A DNA stretch of 64,000 bases from Vibrio agarilyticus (GCF_012641465.1 NZ_JABAIK010000009.1:124001-188000), one strand, 5' to 3'. Shown: positions 1-9,124, counted from the stretch's first letter. Numbers and translations are program-made. The notes: generated by a model not told the origin, from the letters alone.

Positions 1-2
1 AA

Positions 3-785
3 CAGCAAGAGCAGTTGCAATTGTGTCAAAGTTGGGGGGCGGATGCGATTTTGCTTGGAACGGTCGATCCTGAAGCTTACCGATCTTCATTGGGCTACTG
101 GGTTAAAGACACGCCTGTGTTTTCCACCGTAAACCCGCTTTGGCTCAATGATGAGCAAAAAACACATCACAAAGGGCAAGTGGGCGCCAGTTGGTATCAG
201 ATGGGCTTTGAAACCGGTGAATTCCTCGCCAGCCAATATCCTGATACGAGCGATAAAGTCGCACGGGTCGCGCTGCTACTTGGCCCTAAAAATAGTGGTG
301 GCACCAAACCGGTTGCGCAAGGCTTTTACGATGCGATAAAAAATAGCAACATTGATGTGGTTGAAACCTTGTGGGCCGACAATGACAAAGAGTTACAGCG
401 TAACCTAGTCCAGCAGGTTTTAGAACAAAATCCGATTGATTATATTGTCGGCAGCGCGGTGGCCATTGAGGCTGCAATTAGTGAGCTGCGCAGCGCAAAT
501 CGTGAAAATGAGATCGGGCTTATCTCTATTTACTTGAGCCATGGCGTATACCGTGGTCTACTACGAAACAAAGTTGAATATGCCCCCAGTGATCAAATGG
601 TGTTACAAGGGCGTAAAGCGGTACAACAAGCCGTCGCGTATCTCAACCAACAAACCTACTCCTTTGACGATAAAACCAAGATCATCGGATTAACACCCAA
701 TAATATTGATGAAATCGATGTCAAAGAGTCGTTATCACCGTCCAAATTTCGGCCGGTGTTTGAAGTAAAAGCGAATATTCAATAA
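3..785 (+). CDS. torT: TorT, periplasmic TMAO-sensing protein (5' end outside window)
   Basis: TorT is a periplasmic sugar-binding-like protein that binds trimethylamine N-oxide and works with the sensor kinase TorS to switch on the TMAO reductase operon. The reading frame is open from the first bases, so about 261 residues of the C-terminal part are present and the signal peptide and start lie upstream of the window. The fold signature of a LacI/RbsB-type periplasmic binding protein is visible: alternating hydrophobic strands (ILLGTVDP near the left edge, VALLLGPKNSGG, IDYIVGSAVA) and the C-terminal ISIYLSHGVYRGL. The cognate torECA operon lies at 26.9-31.0 kb on the other strand. The neighbour downstream, mgsA, is on the same strand after 73 bp holding a 9-bp hairpin (799-819) without a T tract. 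The family call is by recognition; a ribose-type binding protein is the alternative. Confidence 0.85.
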   Translation, partial: QQEQLQLCQSWGADAILLGTVDPEAYRSSLGYWVKDTPVFSTVNPLWLNDEQKTHHKGQVGASWYQMGFETGEFLASQYPDTSDKVARVALLLGPKNSGGTKPVAQGFYDAIKNSNIDVVETLWADNDKELQRNLVQQVLEQNPIDYIVGSAVAIEAAISELRSANRENEIGLISIYLSHGVYRGLLRNKVEYAPSDQMVLQGRKAVQQAVAYLNQQTYSFDDKTKIIGLTPNNIDEIDVKESLSPSKFRPVFEVKANIQ

Positions 786-858
786 TGCGCGTTACTGGTG
801 AAGACATACTGTCTTCACTGGCGCCATTGACGAAAACAAAAGAACGGAATATCTACAC

Positions 859-1314
859 ATGCACAAAACTACGCGCGTAATGCCTGCCCACAAGCACATT
901 GCTTTGGTTGCTCATGATCACCACAAACCTGAACTTCTTCGCTGGGTTACTGAAAACAAAGAAAAATTACAGCGTCATTTTCTTTATGCGACTGGCACAA
1001 CCGGCCATATGCTGAGTAAAGAGACGGGGCTTGCGATTCGCAGCATGATCAGCGGTCCAATGGGTGGCGATCAACAGATCGGCGCACTCATTTCAGAAGG
1101 GAAAATTGATATGATGATTTTCTTCTGGGATCCACTCAATGCCGTACCGCACGACCCAGATGTGAAAGCGTTATTACGAATTGCGAGCGTTTGGAACATC
1201 CCTGTTGCAACCAACCGCGCAACTGCAAATTTCATTTTCACATCAGAACTGCTTGAGCAAGAAGTGGATATCGAAATTCCTGATTATGATGCGTATCTAG
1301 CCGCGCGCACTTAA
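859..1314 (+). CDS. mgsA: Methylglyoxal synthase
   Basis: Converts dihydroxyacetone phosphate to methylglyoxal and phosphate, a cytosolic overflow route that relieves sugar-phosphate build-up. The 151-residue length equals that of the family. Recognisable blocks are [14 protein letters not shown] near the N-terminus, [11 protein letters not shown] (phosphate-binding region), [11 protein letters not shown], and [20 protein letters not shown], which includes the catalytic Asp region and the conserved His. The ATG at 859 begins a frame of family length, and the conserved helix-strand start follows at residue 13. It ends 24 bp before a strong intrinsic terminator, so it is the last gene of its transcript. 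The same neighbourhood (helD, yccS relatives) is found around mgsA in enterobacteria. Confidence 0.97.
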   Translation: MHKTTRVMPAHKHIALVAHDHHKPELLRWVTENKEKLQRHFLYATGTTGHMLSKETGLAIRSMISGPMGGDQQIGALISEGKIDMMIFFWDPLNAVPHDPDVKALLRIASVWNIPVATNRATANFIFTSELLEQEVDIEIPDYDAYLAART

Positions 1315-1337
1315 TTCACTCTTTTTATGAGTCCATT

Positions 1338-1366
1338 AACGCCAGCATGATTAGCTGGCGTTTTTT
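1338..1366 (+). terminator. Intrinsic terminator after mgsA
   Basis: AACGCCAGC and GCTGGCGTT (1338-1346 and 1354-1362) form a perfect 9-bp stem with a 7-base loop, followed by a run of T. It lies 24 bp past the mgsA stop and just ahead of the converging helD gene. Confidence 0.9.
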
Positions 1367-1393
1367 CGTTATTGACGGTGACTACTGTCATTG

Positions 1394-3547
1394 CTAGCGC
1401 GTGATTTTTTGCACCTCATAGCCATCACTCAGCAATTCTTTGACAAACACCGAGCCGGCGCCCGTGTGCAGCACCCATACTTTTCGCTTAGCTCGAGTCA
1501 GTGCAACATAAAACAAACGACGCTCTTCGGCGTACGGAAACGCATCACTTCCTTGCGTTAACGCATTATTAAGATGACGCTTTTTGACTTTTGCAGGGAA
1601 CTGACCTTCATCAACATTGACGATAAAAACATAATCCGCCTCTCGACCTTTACTCGCGTGGCAGGTGGCAAATTCAATCGTCAATTTGGTAAAACGCTTT
1701 TGCCAATCTTCCAGTAAATTAGGCTTATGATAATGATTTCGGCCTAGGATGAGCACAGAAGCGCGTTTTGCATTATTTTCTCGCTCTATAGCGCTATCTT
1801 CTGCAGCGTCACGCTGATCATTGGCTTTTCGATTTAACTCATCTAAGTATTTTTCTAAGTGACTATTTGGCGCGACCAGTACAGTTTTCTGTTTCAACTG
1901 TTTGAAACTTAACAACGACTTTTTCACTTGCTGTGGATTTTGCTGCACAAATTGATTTGCGACGGCGCCTAGCGTGCTTGGAAAACGGTACGTTGTATCT
2001 AAATAATGCACGGTTGCTAACGCAAACCGTTGGGTAAATTCCGTGGTTAAATCAACGTCCGCTCCAGCAAATTGATAAATCGCCTGCCAATCATCTCCTA
2101 CCGCAAAGAGACTCGCATGATGCGAGGTTTGCTCGTCACCGCAGAGCGCTTCGACCAAAGCCAAGCGATCTGGCGAGATGTCTTGATACTCATCCACCAT
2201 GATAAAACGCCACGGAGAATGAAACTTTCCGTTTTTGACATACTGAGTCGCGCGAGAAATCATCATAGGAAAATCAATTTGATTGGACTCTTTCAGCAGC
2301 TTTTGCCAATCTCGAAAACAGGGCCAGCACAAAGCGAGTTCGCTGTTCAGACGGGTGTATTCCGGCGAATCGACCAGCTTTTCTTGTAGTTGCTTCTTGC
2401 TATAACCTAACTGCGCCAATTGTTGTAGTTGCGCATCAAGCCAAGCGATCAATTTGGGGTTTTCCACGTGACAGCCTAGCTCGTCATCTCCTGACAAATA
2501 CGCAATCGGCCATTGCGATAGGTGCTTTTGCCAACGTTTAAAGTTAGTGGGTGTCATCCAATGACGCTTGAGCCAATCACTGCACCAGCTATGGCGCTGC
2601 GTTTCATCTAGAGCCAAAGGAGACAATTCCACCTTTTGACCTTCAACCTGACGAATGATATTGAGCCCCAACTGATGAAAAGTTAAAACGGACGCATCAC
2701 GAGCACTAGGACCCACTTTTAAATTCAATCGCTCACGCATCTCATTGGCGGCATCGCGACCGAAAGCCAAAAGCAGTAATGAATCAGCATACGCTTGTTG
2801 GCTTTCCAACAAGTAGGCAACTCGCGCTGTGAGTACGCTGGTTTTTCCGGAACCTGCACCAGCCAATACTAGGTTATGGTCATCATTAAGCATGACAGCG
2901 TGTTGCTGTGAATCATTCAACGGTGATGATTCAATATGTCGAAACAAATTTTGCCAGTGGTGTTTTTCCCGTTCGAGCCAGTGATGATTTCGCTCGCAGA
3001 GCGCTTGAGATGAGTTTGCAACCCAAGGGGTGAGTGAATGAAGTTGGTTTGGAAAAAACAGATGTGCGTCATCAAACGTCATGCCAATCGACTCAAGATC
3101 GCTCGTGACCATGTCTGTCCAGGCATTAATCTGCGAATGCTTTAAAAAGACAGTTGAATTTTCCAGCTCAGTGAGACTCTCCTGCCAACGCGGTAAACAC
3201 TGTGACAGTTGACGACTTTGCGCATTATGCCAATGCTGATAACACTCAACGGCCTGCTTTGCAAAATGACGGCACTCATGCCATGGTAGCCCCTGAACCA
3301 ACCAACTGCGCTGCTCCCCATCCTCTTCAAAAGCAAAAAATTGCAAATTTGCCCAAAAAATACCCCGATGAATAGCAACGGTGCCATTCCAGACAGAAAA
3401 CGGAATACGCTCTTCACTGGTATGTGAGGAAAGAACCAGTAAATTATCACGGCACTCAACTTGAAAATATTCGTTTTGAATAAAAAACTGAGCAGTACGG
3501 TTTGCAGACAACATCAGTTCATGTTCAGCCAAGCTATTTTCGATCAT
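1394..3547 (-). CDS. helD: DNA helicase IV (UvrD/Rep superfamily 1)
   Basis: ATP-dependent 3'-5' DNA helicase of superfamily 1, 717 residues; E. coli HelD has 684. Visible motifs in order: the long N-terminal region special to helicase IV (residues 1-205), Walker A AGAGSGKT at 229-236, the Walker B-type VDEYQDI, the motif III block VGDDWQAIYQFAGAD, and the C-terminal helicase part with FATCHASKGREADYVFIV and EERRLFYVALTRAKRKV. The ATG at 3547 gives the expected N-terminus. It converges on mgsA, sharing the short gap with the mgsA terminator, and diverges from the yccS-like gene. The role is inferred from the family: replication restart or repair unwinding in the cytosol. Confidence 0.95.
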   Translation of the reverse strand: MIENSLAEHELMLSANRTAQFFIQNEYFQVECRDNLLVLSSHTSEERIPFSVWNGTVAIHRGIFWANLQFFAFEEDGEQRSWLVQGLPWHECRHFAKQAVECYQHWHNAQSRQLSQCLPRWQESLTELENSTVFLKHSQINAWTDMVTSDLESIGMTFDDAHLFFPNQLHSLTPWVANSSQALCERNHHWLEREKHHWQNLFRHIESSPLNDSQQHAVMLNDDHNLVLAGAGSGKTSVLTARVAYLLESQQAYADSLLLLAFGRDAANEMRERLNLKVGPSARDASVLTFHQLGLNIIRQVEGQKVELSPLALDETQRHSWCSDWLKRHWMTPTNFKRWQKHLSQWPIAYLSGDDELGCHVENPKLIAWLDAQLQQLAQLGYSKKQLQEKLVDSPEYTRLNSELALCWPCFRDWQKLLKESNQIDFPMMISRATQYVKNGKFHSPWRFIMVDEYQDISPDRLALVEALCGDEQTSHHASLFAVGDDWQAIYQFAGADVDLTTEFTQRFALATVHYLDTTYRFPSTLGAVANQFVQQNPQQVKKSLLSFKQLKQKTVLVAPNSHLEKYLDELNRKANDQRDAAEDSAIERENNAKRASVLILGRNHYHKPNLLEDWQKRFTKLTIEFATCHASKGREADYVFIVNVDEGQFPAKVKKRHLNNALTQGSDAFPYAEERRLFYVALTRAKRKVWVLHTGAGSVFVKELLSDGYEVQKITR

Positions 3548-3654
3548 TTGTTCAACTCAAGAGACGATAACCGTCAATAATATACCTCATCACACAGCGG
3601 ATGCGAGCACTCCCCTGACTGACGGGTTAATTTATCAGCGCTGCTGTTTGATGC

Positions 3655-3684
3655 ATACCTACAACTTCAAGTTGTTTGGGAATA
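3655..3684. repeat. Remnant of an ERIC-type repeat (fused ends)
   Basis: The sequence contains CAACTTCAAGTTG followed by TTTGGGAATAT, which is the two ends of an ERIC-type element brought together without its core. It lies in the 261-bp divergent gap between helD and the yccS-like gene. The rest of this gap shows no gene; promoters for both flanking genes should be here. Confidence 0.5.
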
Positions 3685-3808
3685 TCACGTCGCGTCAAGA
3701 TGCGCCGTTTCGCGAGAACGCCTCGGTAAATCGTTAAATTTATCTTTAACCGCAAAACTCAGGTAAACTGAGGTTTCTATTGATTAATTTAAAACATCGG
3801 ACACTGCA

Positions 3809-5989
3809 GTGACACTTAACCAACGCCTCAGCCAGATGTGGGTGAATAAAACCCTCAATTACAGTCTGTTGATGCTGATTACCCTATTAGGTGTGGTGAT
3901 CCCAACGTGGTATTTCCAACAACATACACTGGTAACACCGCTCATCTTAGGGGTGATTGCAGGCGCTTTAGCGGAAAGTGATGACAGTGTTTTTGGGCGT
4001 TTAAAAGCTATCGTTGTCACCTTTATCTGCTTTGCAATTGCCTCATTTTCGGTTGAATTATTGTTTAATACACCATGGCTGTTCGCACTTGGGCTATTTG
4101 GTTCAACCTTTGGCTTTATTTTGCTTGGGGCACTGGCGCCAAAATACGCCAGCATTGCCTTTGGCTCACTTTTAATTGCGATTTATACCATGCTCGGCGC
4201 CCACGAAAGCCCCAATATTTGGTATCAACCTGTCTTACTTTTAACTGGGGCGGCATGGTATTACTTGATGTCCCTTGCGTGGCAACTGGTGTGGCCCTTG
4301 CGTCCAGTTCAGCAAAGTTTAGCGGGCGTGTTTTCGCAATTGGCGCTGCATTTACAAGCGAAAGCGGTGCTGTTTCACCCAGTGAGTAATATGACGCCAC
4401 AACCGATGCGTTTAGAAGAGGCCCGACGCAACGCACAAACGGTTGACGCACTTAACGCGATGAAAAATGTCTTTTTAAATCGCTCTAAACGTGGGCATGT
4501 TGATGGTACAAGCGATCGATTTCTTAATATCTATTTTATTGCTCAAGACATTCATGAGCGCGTAAGCTCAAGTCACTATCGCTACCAAAACCTCGCCGAC
4601 GAATTCGCGCGCTCGGATGTGCTGTTTCGGTTTAAGTACATACTCGAAAGTTTGGCTTGCGCGTGTCGCGATGTGGCCAGTGCCATTGAATTAGGAAAAC
4701 CGTACCAACACGATGATAAAGTGCAGCAAGCACTGTTAGAAGGCCAAGCGGCGTTAACCTATTTGCGTTCACACAACCCACCCTATTCATCCCGTTTATT
4801 GGCGCAACTTGACTATTTGTTTGTCAATCTCACCACCATCGACAAACAACTGAATAATGTGAACAACCCGGATGTTACGCGCCTTGATGAAGTCACGCTC
4901 GATGATACTAATCCACATACGCTCAAAGCGATGTGGCAAAAAATCAGCGGCCAATTTCATCTCGATTCGCTGTTATTCCGTCATGCTTTTCGTTTAGCGC
5001 TCGCACTCACATTAGGTTATGGCGTGATCCAAGCCTTTCAATTTGAACACGGTTTTTGGATTTTACTCACTACCTTGTTTGTGTGCCAACCCAATTACAG
5101 CGCCACCAAACAGAAGCTGGTCGCTCGAGTTGCAGGCACTTTTGCCGGTCTGCTTATCGGCGTACCGCTGTTAGCGCTCTTTCCTTCACTCGCCAGCCAA
5201 TTGGCGTTCATCGTTTTGTTCGGCGTGCTGTTTTTTGCCTTTCGCATTAATAGCTATGGTTTTGCCACCTGTTTTATCACTCTGTTAGTATTATTTTGTT
5301 ATAACCAGTTGGGTGAAGGCTACGCAGTCATTCTGCCACGATTAAGCGATACCCTTATTGGATGTGGCATCGCCGTAGCGGCGGTAATGTATATACTGCC
5401 CGATTGGCAATCACGCCGCCTGCCTAAAGCGATGGCCATGGCATTAAATGCCAATCAACAGTATCTCGCGCAGATCATTGCTCAATATCGAATCGGCAAA
5501 AATGACAGCCTTAGTTATCGTATTGCTCGAAGAAATGCGCACAATCAGGACGCCAGTTTGGCTGCAGCCATCAGCAACATGCTGATTGAGCCAGGAAAAT
5601 ATCGTGCGTGTGTCGATGAAAGCTTTCGCTTTCTCACGCTCAATCATGCGTTATTGTCCTATATTTCAGCACTTGGCGCCCATCGCACTCGCATCAGTGA
5701 TGAAGTGACACACCAATTGATATCACAAGCTCACCGCGACATTTACGCCTATTTAGAGCAGTTGCAACAGCAGCTTTTACAACGCACCCCCGCCCCCATT
5801 CCCGATGCGGCGCAGCACCATGCACTTAGTGCGCGACTGGCGCAATGGCGAGACGATGACAATGATACGATCACCTTGGTGCTTCAGCAGTTGGAGCTTA
5901 TCCACCGAATGTTGCCTGAGTTACAACAGTTAGCGGATAAAATCGTGGTGGGTCAGTGTCACTTTTCCTCCGACGAGCACGCATCTTGA
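3809..5989 (+). CDS. yccS: YccS-like FUSC-family inner membrane protein
   Basis: A 726-residue protein of the YccS/YhfK branch of the FUSC (fusaric acid resistance) family of putative inner-membrane exporters. Its architecture is typical: a block of about six hydrophobic segments at residues 17-160, a soluble middle part of about 220 residues, a second membrane block near 390-540 (including LALALTLGYGVIQAF and FWILLTTLFVCQPNYSATKQK), and a soluble C-terminal helical part. The FWxxLTTLFVxQPNYxAT segment is the most family-specific stretch. The start is GTG at 3809. Substrate is unknown. The last three residues and the TGA stop (GCA TCT TGA) lie inside a repeat end (5981-6003), so the C-terminus may have been reset by a repeat. 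Confidence 0.88.
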   Translation: MTLNQRLSQMWVNKTLNYSLLMLITLLGVVIPTWYFQQHTLVTPLILGVIAGALAESDDSVFGRLKAIVVTFICFAIASFSVELLFNTPWLFALGLFGSTFGFILLGALAPKYASIAFGSLLIAIYTMLGAHESPNIWYQPVLLLTGAAWYYLMSLAWQLVWPLRPVQQSLAGVFSQLALHLQAKAVLFHPVSNMTPQPMRLEEARRNAQTVDALNAMKNVFLNRSKRGHVDGTSDRFLNIYFIAQDIHERVSSSHYRYQNLADEFARSDVLFRFKYILESLACACRDVASAIELGKPYQHDDKVQQALLEGQAALTYLRSHNPPYSSRLLAQLDYLFVNLTTIDKQLNNVNNPDVTRLDEVTLDDTNPHTLKAMWQKISGQFHLDSLLFRHAFRLALALTLGYGVIQAFQFEHGFWILLTTLFVCQPNYSATKQKLVARVAGTFAGLLIGVPLLALFPSLASQLAFIVLFGVLFFAFRINSYGFATCFITLLVLFCYNQLGEGYAVILPRLSDTLIGCGIAVAAVMYILPDWQSRRLPKAMAMALNANQQYLAQIIAQYRIGKNDSLSYRIARRNAHNQDASLAAAISNMLIEPGKYRACVDESFRFLTLNHALLSYISALGAHRTRISDEVTHQLISQAHRDIYAYLEQLQQQLLQRTPAPIPDAAQHHALSARLAQWRDDDNDTITLVLQQLELIHRMLPELQQLADKIVVGQCHFSSDEHAS

Positions 5990-6003
5990 AGTTACTTGCC
6001 TAT
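5981..6003. repeat. Isolated end of the long palindromic-ended repeat
   Basis: GCATCTTGAAGTTACTTG followed by CCTAT matches the right end of the long repeat family (GCATCTTGAGGTTACTTG, then GGTATA) seen complete at 10914, 12542 and 51929. It overlaps the stop codon of the yccS-like gene. Confidence 0.6.
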
Positions 6004-6048
6004 CGACTATAACTATGAGGTTACTGGCCTTTTTTATCTGGAGGGGTT

Positions 6049-6336
6049 GTGATCTTAACGTTTATCGACCAGTGCGGTAAAAAGATTGAACCAGCCATGC
6101 TGGTGCTGGGGTTTATTAGCCCATTGGCAACATTACCCCAGTTGTACAAGTTATACTTTTCCCATTCTGAGCATGCGGCGGGGTTATCGCTTACCACTTG
6201 GACACTTTATACTGTCATCAGCCTGCTCTGGTGTTGTTATGGTATTTACCACCGCAACGCAACCATTTGGGCAGGGTATGCGCTTGGGGCGCTAATGTAC
6301 TTTTTGATGGTCGTGGGTATTGTTCTGCACAGTTAA
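6049..6336 (+). CDS. SemiSWEET / PQ-loop family small membrane protein
   Basis: A 95-residue protein with three hydrophobic segments (about residues 14-34, 48-66 and 72-93), the size and topology of a bacterial SemiSWEET (MtN3/PQ-loop) half transporter, which dimerises to make a sugar channel-like carrier. The PQ motif sits in the first helix (ISPLATLPQLYKLY), followed by a short loop and LSLTTWTLYTVISLLWCCYG, as in the family. The start is GTG at 6049, preceded at a good distance by GAGGGG. It stands alone between the yccS-like gene and an unknown gene. Substrate cannot be told from the sequence; the family assignment is by recognition. Confidence 0.8.
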   Translation: MILTFIDQCGKKIEPAMLVLGFISPLATLPQLYKLYFSHSEHAAGLSLTTWTLYTVISLLWCCYGIYHRNATIWAGYALGALMYFLMVVGIVLHS

Positions 6337-6398
6337 ATTTGTGATTTGGTTATGTTCGGCGTAAGGTAATGTTAGGATTTCAAGCGGTGTGGTGATTT

Positions 6399-6746
6399 AT
6401 GACAATTTCTAGCCTGCAAAGTGGTTATCAACTCCTCGATACCGCGCGCCAAATGAGTCATCAGGCCGCTCGCGATATTAATGAGGTGTCCTTATCATCG
6501 AACGGCGCTCGCTCCCAAGCTGAGTCTGAGGATGCGCTCGCTTTCAATCGCGTTGAACCTACCAATGAAAGCTCAAAAGTGAATATGCTTGCGGCCAATC
6601 AATCGGAGGCGCAAAATCAGAACAACGCTCCAACCCATGATCCCCTTATTGCGCTAGCACAAGCTGAGCGCTACAACCAAATTGGTACCAAAATCATTGA
6701 GCGCAGCAATGAGCAAGTTGGCACCCTCATTGATTTACATGTTTAA
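6399..6746 (+). CDS. Hypothetical protein with flagellar rod/hook-like ends
   Basis: I do not recognise this 115-residue soluble protein. It has no signal peptide or membrane segment. The middle (residues 30-85) is rich in Ser, Asn, Gln and Glu and looks disordered. The ends are helical: MTISSLQSGYQLLDTARQMSHQAA at the start (shown here as a description only) and a C-terminal stretch IIERSNEQVGTLIDLHV that resembles the terminal helix of flagellar rod and hook proteins, which usually read like Q-A-x-A-x-x-I-x-x-x-D-E-x-x-x-x-L-I-x-L. This resemblance is an inference only and no flagellar genes are nearby. The start ATG at 6399 follows GGTGTGGTG, a weak ribosome site. It is followed by a degenerate ERIC element. 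Confidence 0.6.
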   Translation: MTISSLQSGYQLLDTARQMSHQAARDINEVSLSSNGARSQAESEDALAFNRVEPTNESSKVNMLAANQSEAQNQNNAPTHDPLIALAQAERYNQIGTKIIERSNEQVGTLIDLHV

Positions 6747-6760
6747 TACAAAGGCGCGTC

Positions 6761-6870
6761 ACTTGACGATGCAATTAGGCGGCAAACGGACACATTCTCT
6801 GAGCACTTCGTCAACATAGATAAACGCTATAGTGAGGTTTGTGAGAGCAAGCCAGCATTGCTGCAACGTC
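6761..6870 (+). repeat. Degenerate ERIC element
   Basis: The order of blocks matches the ERIC copies at 16940 and 63542: TTAGGCGGCAAACG, TCTGAGCACTTCGT, AACATAGATAA, GTGAGGTTTGTGAGAG, and GCTGCAACGTCAA. Both outer TATACCC ends are lost. It starts 15 bp after a stop codon, as other copies in the window do. Confidence 0.75.
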
Positions 6871-6999
6871 AAAGAGAAAGAGTAAAGCGACATTCACATA
6901 AAAACGACACTCCATAACAGCCACATAAGCTATACCTAGAACATCAACGTATACCCAAGTGACCAAAGATGAGTCACGCTCGACAGTAAGAAGGTGTTT

Positions 7000-7254
7000 A
7001 TGGAATTTCATTTGGTTGATTACATCGGCTATGCAGCGTCGATTTTGGTTGCACTCTCTCTCACGATGAAACACATCATTAAGCTACGGGTCATCAATTT
7101 TATTGGTTGTACTCTGTTTACCATTTACGGCGTAATGATTGATTCTTGGCCCGTCGCGTTAACCAATGGTTTTATCGCTTGCGTCAACGTTGTCTATCTC
7201 ACAGCAATGTATCGCGAGTTTCGAAAAAACGGCCGTAGCAAATTTGATGAATAA
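7000..7254 (+). CDS. Small inner-membrane protein, YgjV-like
   Basis: An 84-residue hydrophobic protein with three membrane segments. The sequence IGYAASILVALSLTMK, a charged turn, then VINFIGCTLFTIYGVMI and WPVALTNGFIACVNVVYL resembles half of the YgjV (Imp-YgjV) family of bacterial inner membrane proteins, which are structurally similar to PQ-loop proteins. I chose ATG 7000 over GTG 6994 because AAGAAGG lies just upstream at the right distance. Function is unknown. A half-repeat TATACCCAAGTGACC lies about 50 bp upstream and fused repeat ends lie directly after it. Confidence 0.75.
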   Translation: MEFHLVDYIGYAASILVALSLTMKHIIKLRVINFIGCTLFTIYGVMIDSWPVALTNGFIACVNVVYLTAMYREFRKNGRSKFDE

Positions 7255-7258
7255 CGAT

Positions 7259-7286
7259 AATACCCAGGTGACGTCACTTCGGTATA
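7259..7286. repeat. Fused repeat ends (28 bp)
   Basis: AATACCCAGGTGACG followed by TCACTTCGGTATA is a short inverted repeat made of the two outer ends of the long repeat family with nothing between. The TGA stop of the APC permease (complement of TCA at 7274-7276) lies inside it. Confidence 0.6.
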
Positions 7287-8650
7287 TCGCTTGTTGGCTC
7301 ACGCCAGCCAAAACCCGCACTAACAATAAACGCGACGAGCAAAATAAGGCACTGGTCCCACTGCTTGGTCAACACTAACTCGGCAATGAAAGTCGTAAAA
7401 ATAATCAGCATCAAGACAAAGCCGATAATGAGCGCTGTGGGGTTTGCATCGCACTCATGACGTTTATTCCAACACGCAAAAAAGACGCCAAGATAACAGG
7501 CTAGAAAACCTGCACTCGCAATGTTAGCGATGACAGACAAATCAAACAGATTAATCAATAATAATACGAAGATCATTAAGATATAAAACCCGATCGTGCT
7601 GCTGGTCGGTGTTTTTGGGGAAAATATCTTAGGTAACACATGAGACTCACCCATGCTGTTTGAAACGTTGAGCGCAGAAAAAAGATTCGCCATAGTTGCC
7701 GAAGCGGTTGCAAATAGCGCTGCCATCAAGACCAGAGTGAAGCCAAAGTTTCCTAGTACGGGTTTTGCTGCCTGAGCTACAGCGGTATCAGCGTAAAGCA
7801 GTAATTCCCTTGGCGTCACATTGCCCAACACGACCAGTGACAGGATAATATACAGCGCCATAACCGACCCAATTGCCAACATAAAGGCGCGAGGCATACT
7901 GACACTCGGTTTGTCGATGTCTTCAGACGCATTCGCCATCATCCCAAAACCAGCATAGGCGAAGAAAGCCAACCCCACGCTACTGAAAATCGCGTTTGCG
8001 CGCAGGGGCGGATGGTTTTCAAGCTTGCCAATATCGAGCGTCATCACCCCTGCTACGATAAAAATGGCAAGAATAATGAGCTTGATCCCGACTAAGGTGG
8101 TTTCAACACGACCAACGACTTTTGCGCCCAATAAATTTACCAGTAACAAACCGACGAGGCTTAATGATGCAAAAACATCTATCCAAAACGGCTGGCCCGA
8201 CTCATTTATAAAGCGTGCAGAATAGGCACCAAACGCTTTACAAACCATAGCGATGGTTAAAATTAGGGTGATAAGATAGAGCGTCGACAATGAACGAGCC
8301 AATTTAGAAAATGGCACCCCTATCATAAAAAAGTCAATCACCCCACCGCGCGAGGGAAACTGCGCGCTCATCCTTGAGTAGGCGTAACCGGAAAACAGAG
8401 CGGCGATTCCCGCGATAATGAAGATGATCCACGCATTACCACCAACGTTAAACGCAATCTGGCCGAGGAGAGCGAAAACGCCTGCGCCCACCATGGAGCC
8501 TATGCCTAAAGCTGCCACGCTCCAAACATTCATCGAGTGGGGCTTGCGATGAAATGCGTGCTGCAGTTTTGACCGGGCCACATTCGTTCGAGAGTGTGGC
8601 GATGAACTGTTCGATGAACCGTTTTCTGATGGGCCTTTTTCTGAAGACAT
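7274..8650 (-). CDS. APC-superfamily amino acid permease
   Basis: A 458-residue integral membrane protein with about 12 hydrophobic segments, of the amino acid-polyamine-organocation superfamily. The first helix carries the family's unwound substrate-binding motif GIGSMVGAGVFALLG, and the sixth region reads SVGLAFFAYAGFGMMANASEDI, a typical APC helix 6. I moved the start from an upstream codon (8686) to ATG 8650, because AGGAGG sits directly upstream of it. The N-terminal 45 residues before helix 1 are Ser/Asn rich and cytosolic. Substrate is not determined by sequence; the protein resembles cation/amino acid permeases of the YhdG-like type. Its stop codon is inside fused repeat ends, giving the C-terminus SDIPK. 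Confidence 0.9.
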   Translation of the reverse strand: MSSEKGPSENGSSNSSSPHSRTNVARSKLQHAFHRKPHSMNVWSVAALGIGSMVGAGVFALLGQIAFNVGGNAWIIFIIAGIAALFSGYAYSRMSAQFPSRGGVIDFFMIGVPFSKLARSLSTLYLITLILTIAMVCKAFGAYSARFINESGQPFWIDVFASLSLVGLLLVNLLGAKVVGRVETTLVGIKLIILAIFIVAGVMTLDIGKLENHPPLRANAIFSSVGLAFFAYAGFGMMANASEDIDKPSVSMPRAFMLAIGSVMALYIILSLVVLGNVTPRELLLYADTAVAQAAKPVLGNFGFTLVLMAALFATASATMANLFSALNVSNSMGESHVLPKIFSPKTPTSSTIGFYILMIFVLLLINLFDLSVIANIASAGFLACYLGVFFACWNKRHECDANPTALIIGFVLMLIIFTTFIAELVLTKQWDQCLILLVAFIVSAGFGWREPTSDIPK

Positions 8651-8732
8651 GATGCCTCCTAACGTCACACGTCGAGCGCACACCAACGCGTATCATGCAT
8701 TGATGATGCAACCAATGTTCATGCTAAAACAA

Positions 8733-8972
8733 CTATGATTTAACAAGACGCACGATATAAAGCAGCAAAATTGCCCCGATAGTAGCGGTGATGAGAGAGC
8801 CAATAGCATTCGTGGTCGCCATACCAAACAAACGAAACGCAAAACCACCGATAAATGACCCAACAACGCCGATAACAATGTTACCCAGCAGACCAAAGCC
8901 GACACCTTTAGTAAACTGGCCAGCAAGCCAACCCGCAATGGCACCAATAATTAAGAAACCGATTAAGGACAT
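8733..8972 (-). CDS. GlsB/YeaQ/YmgE family stress-response membrane protein
   Basis: A 79-residue, glycine-rich, three-helix membrane protein of the transglycosylase-associated (Transgly_assoc) family. Diagnostic features are IIGAIAGWLAGQF in helix 1, GLLGNIVIGVVGSFIGG in helix 2 and GSLITATIGAILLLYIVRL in helix 3. The family is commonly induced by acid, osmotic or stationary-phase stress, but biochemical function is unknown. The start ATG (complement, at 8970-8972) follows GGAGGGG, a strong ribosome site. It sits 82 bp upstream of the APC permease on the same strand and could share a transcript with it. Confidence 0.93.
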   Translation of the reverse strand: MSLIGFLIIGAIAGWLAGQFTKGVGFGLLGNIVIGVVGSFIGGFAFRLFGMATTNAIGSLITATIGAILLLYIVRLVKS

Positions 8973-9124
8973 GTGAGCCCCTCCAACAAACTAAAACCCT
9001 CTCAAGTTAAGTTCATCAATATCATTTGCGATAGCGAACTCAGGGTAAAAAGAACACAATTACACCGCTGTCGCAGAAAGGCATCAAAAGTAAAAATACC
9101 CAATTGGCTGAAATGCTGTTTAAC

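Noticed and set aside
799-819. Hairpin GTGAAGACA-TAC-TGTCTTCAC between torT and mgsA
   Set aside because: Perfect 9-bp stem but no T tract, so neither a convincing terminator nor any known regulatory element.
6811-7074. 87-residue frame on the complement over the degenerate ERIC
   Set aside because: It is built from repeat sequence and overlaps the start of the YgjV-like gene; no protein features.
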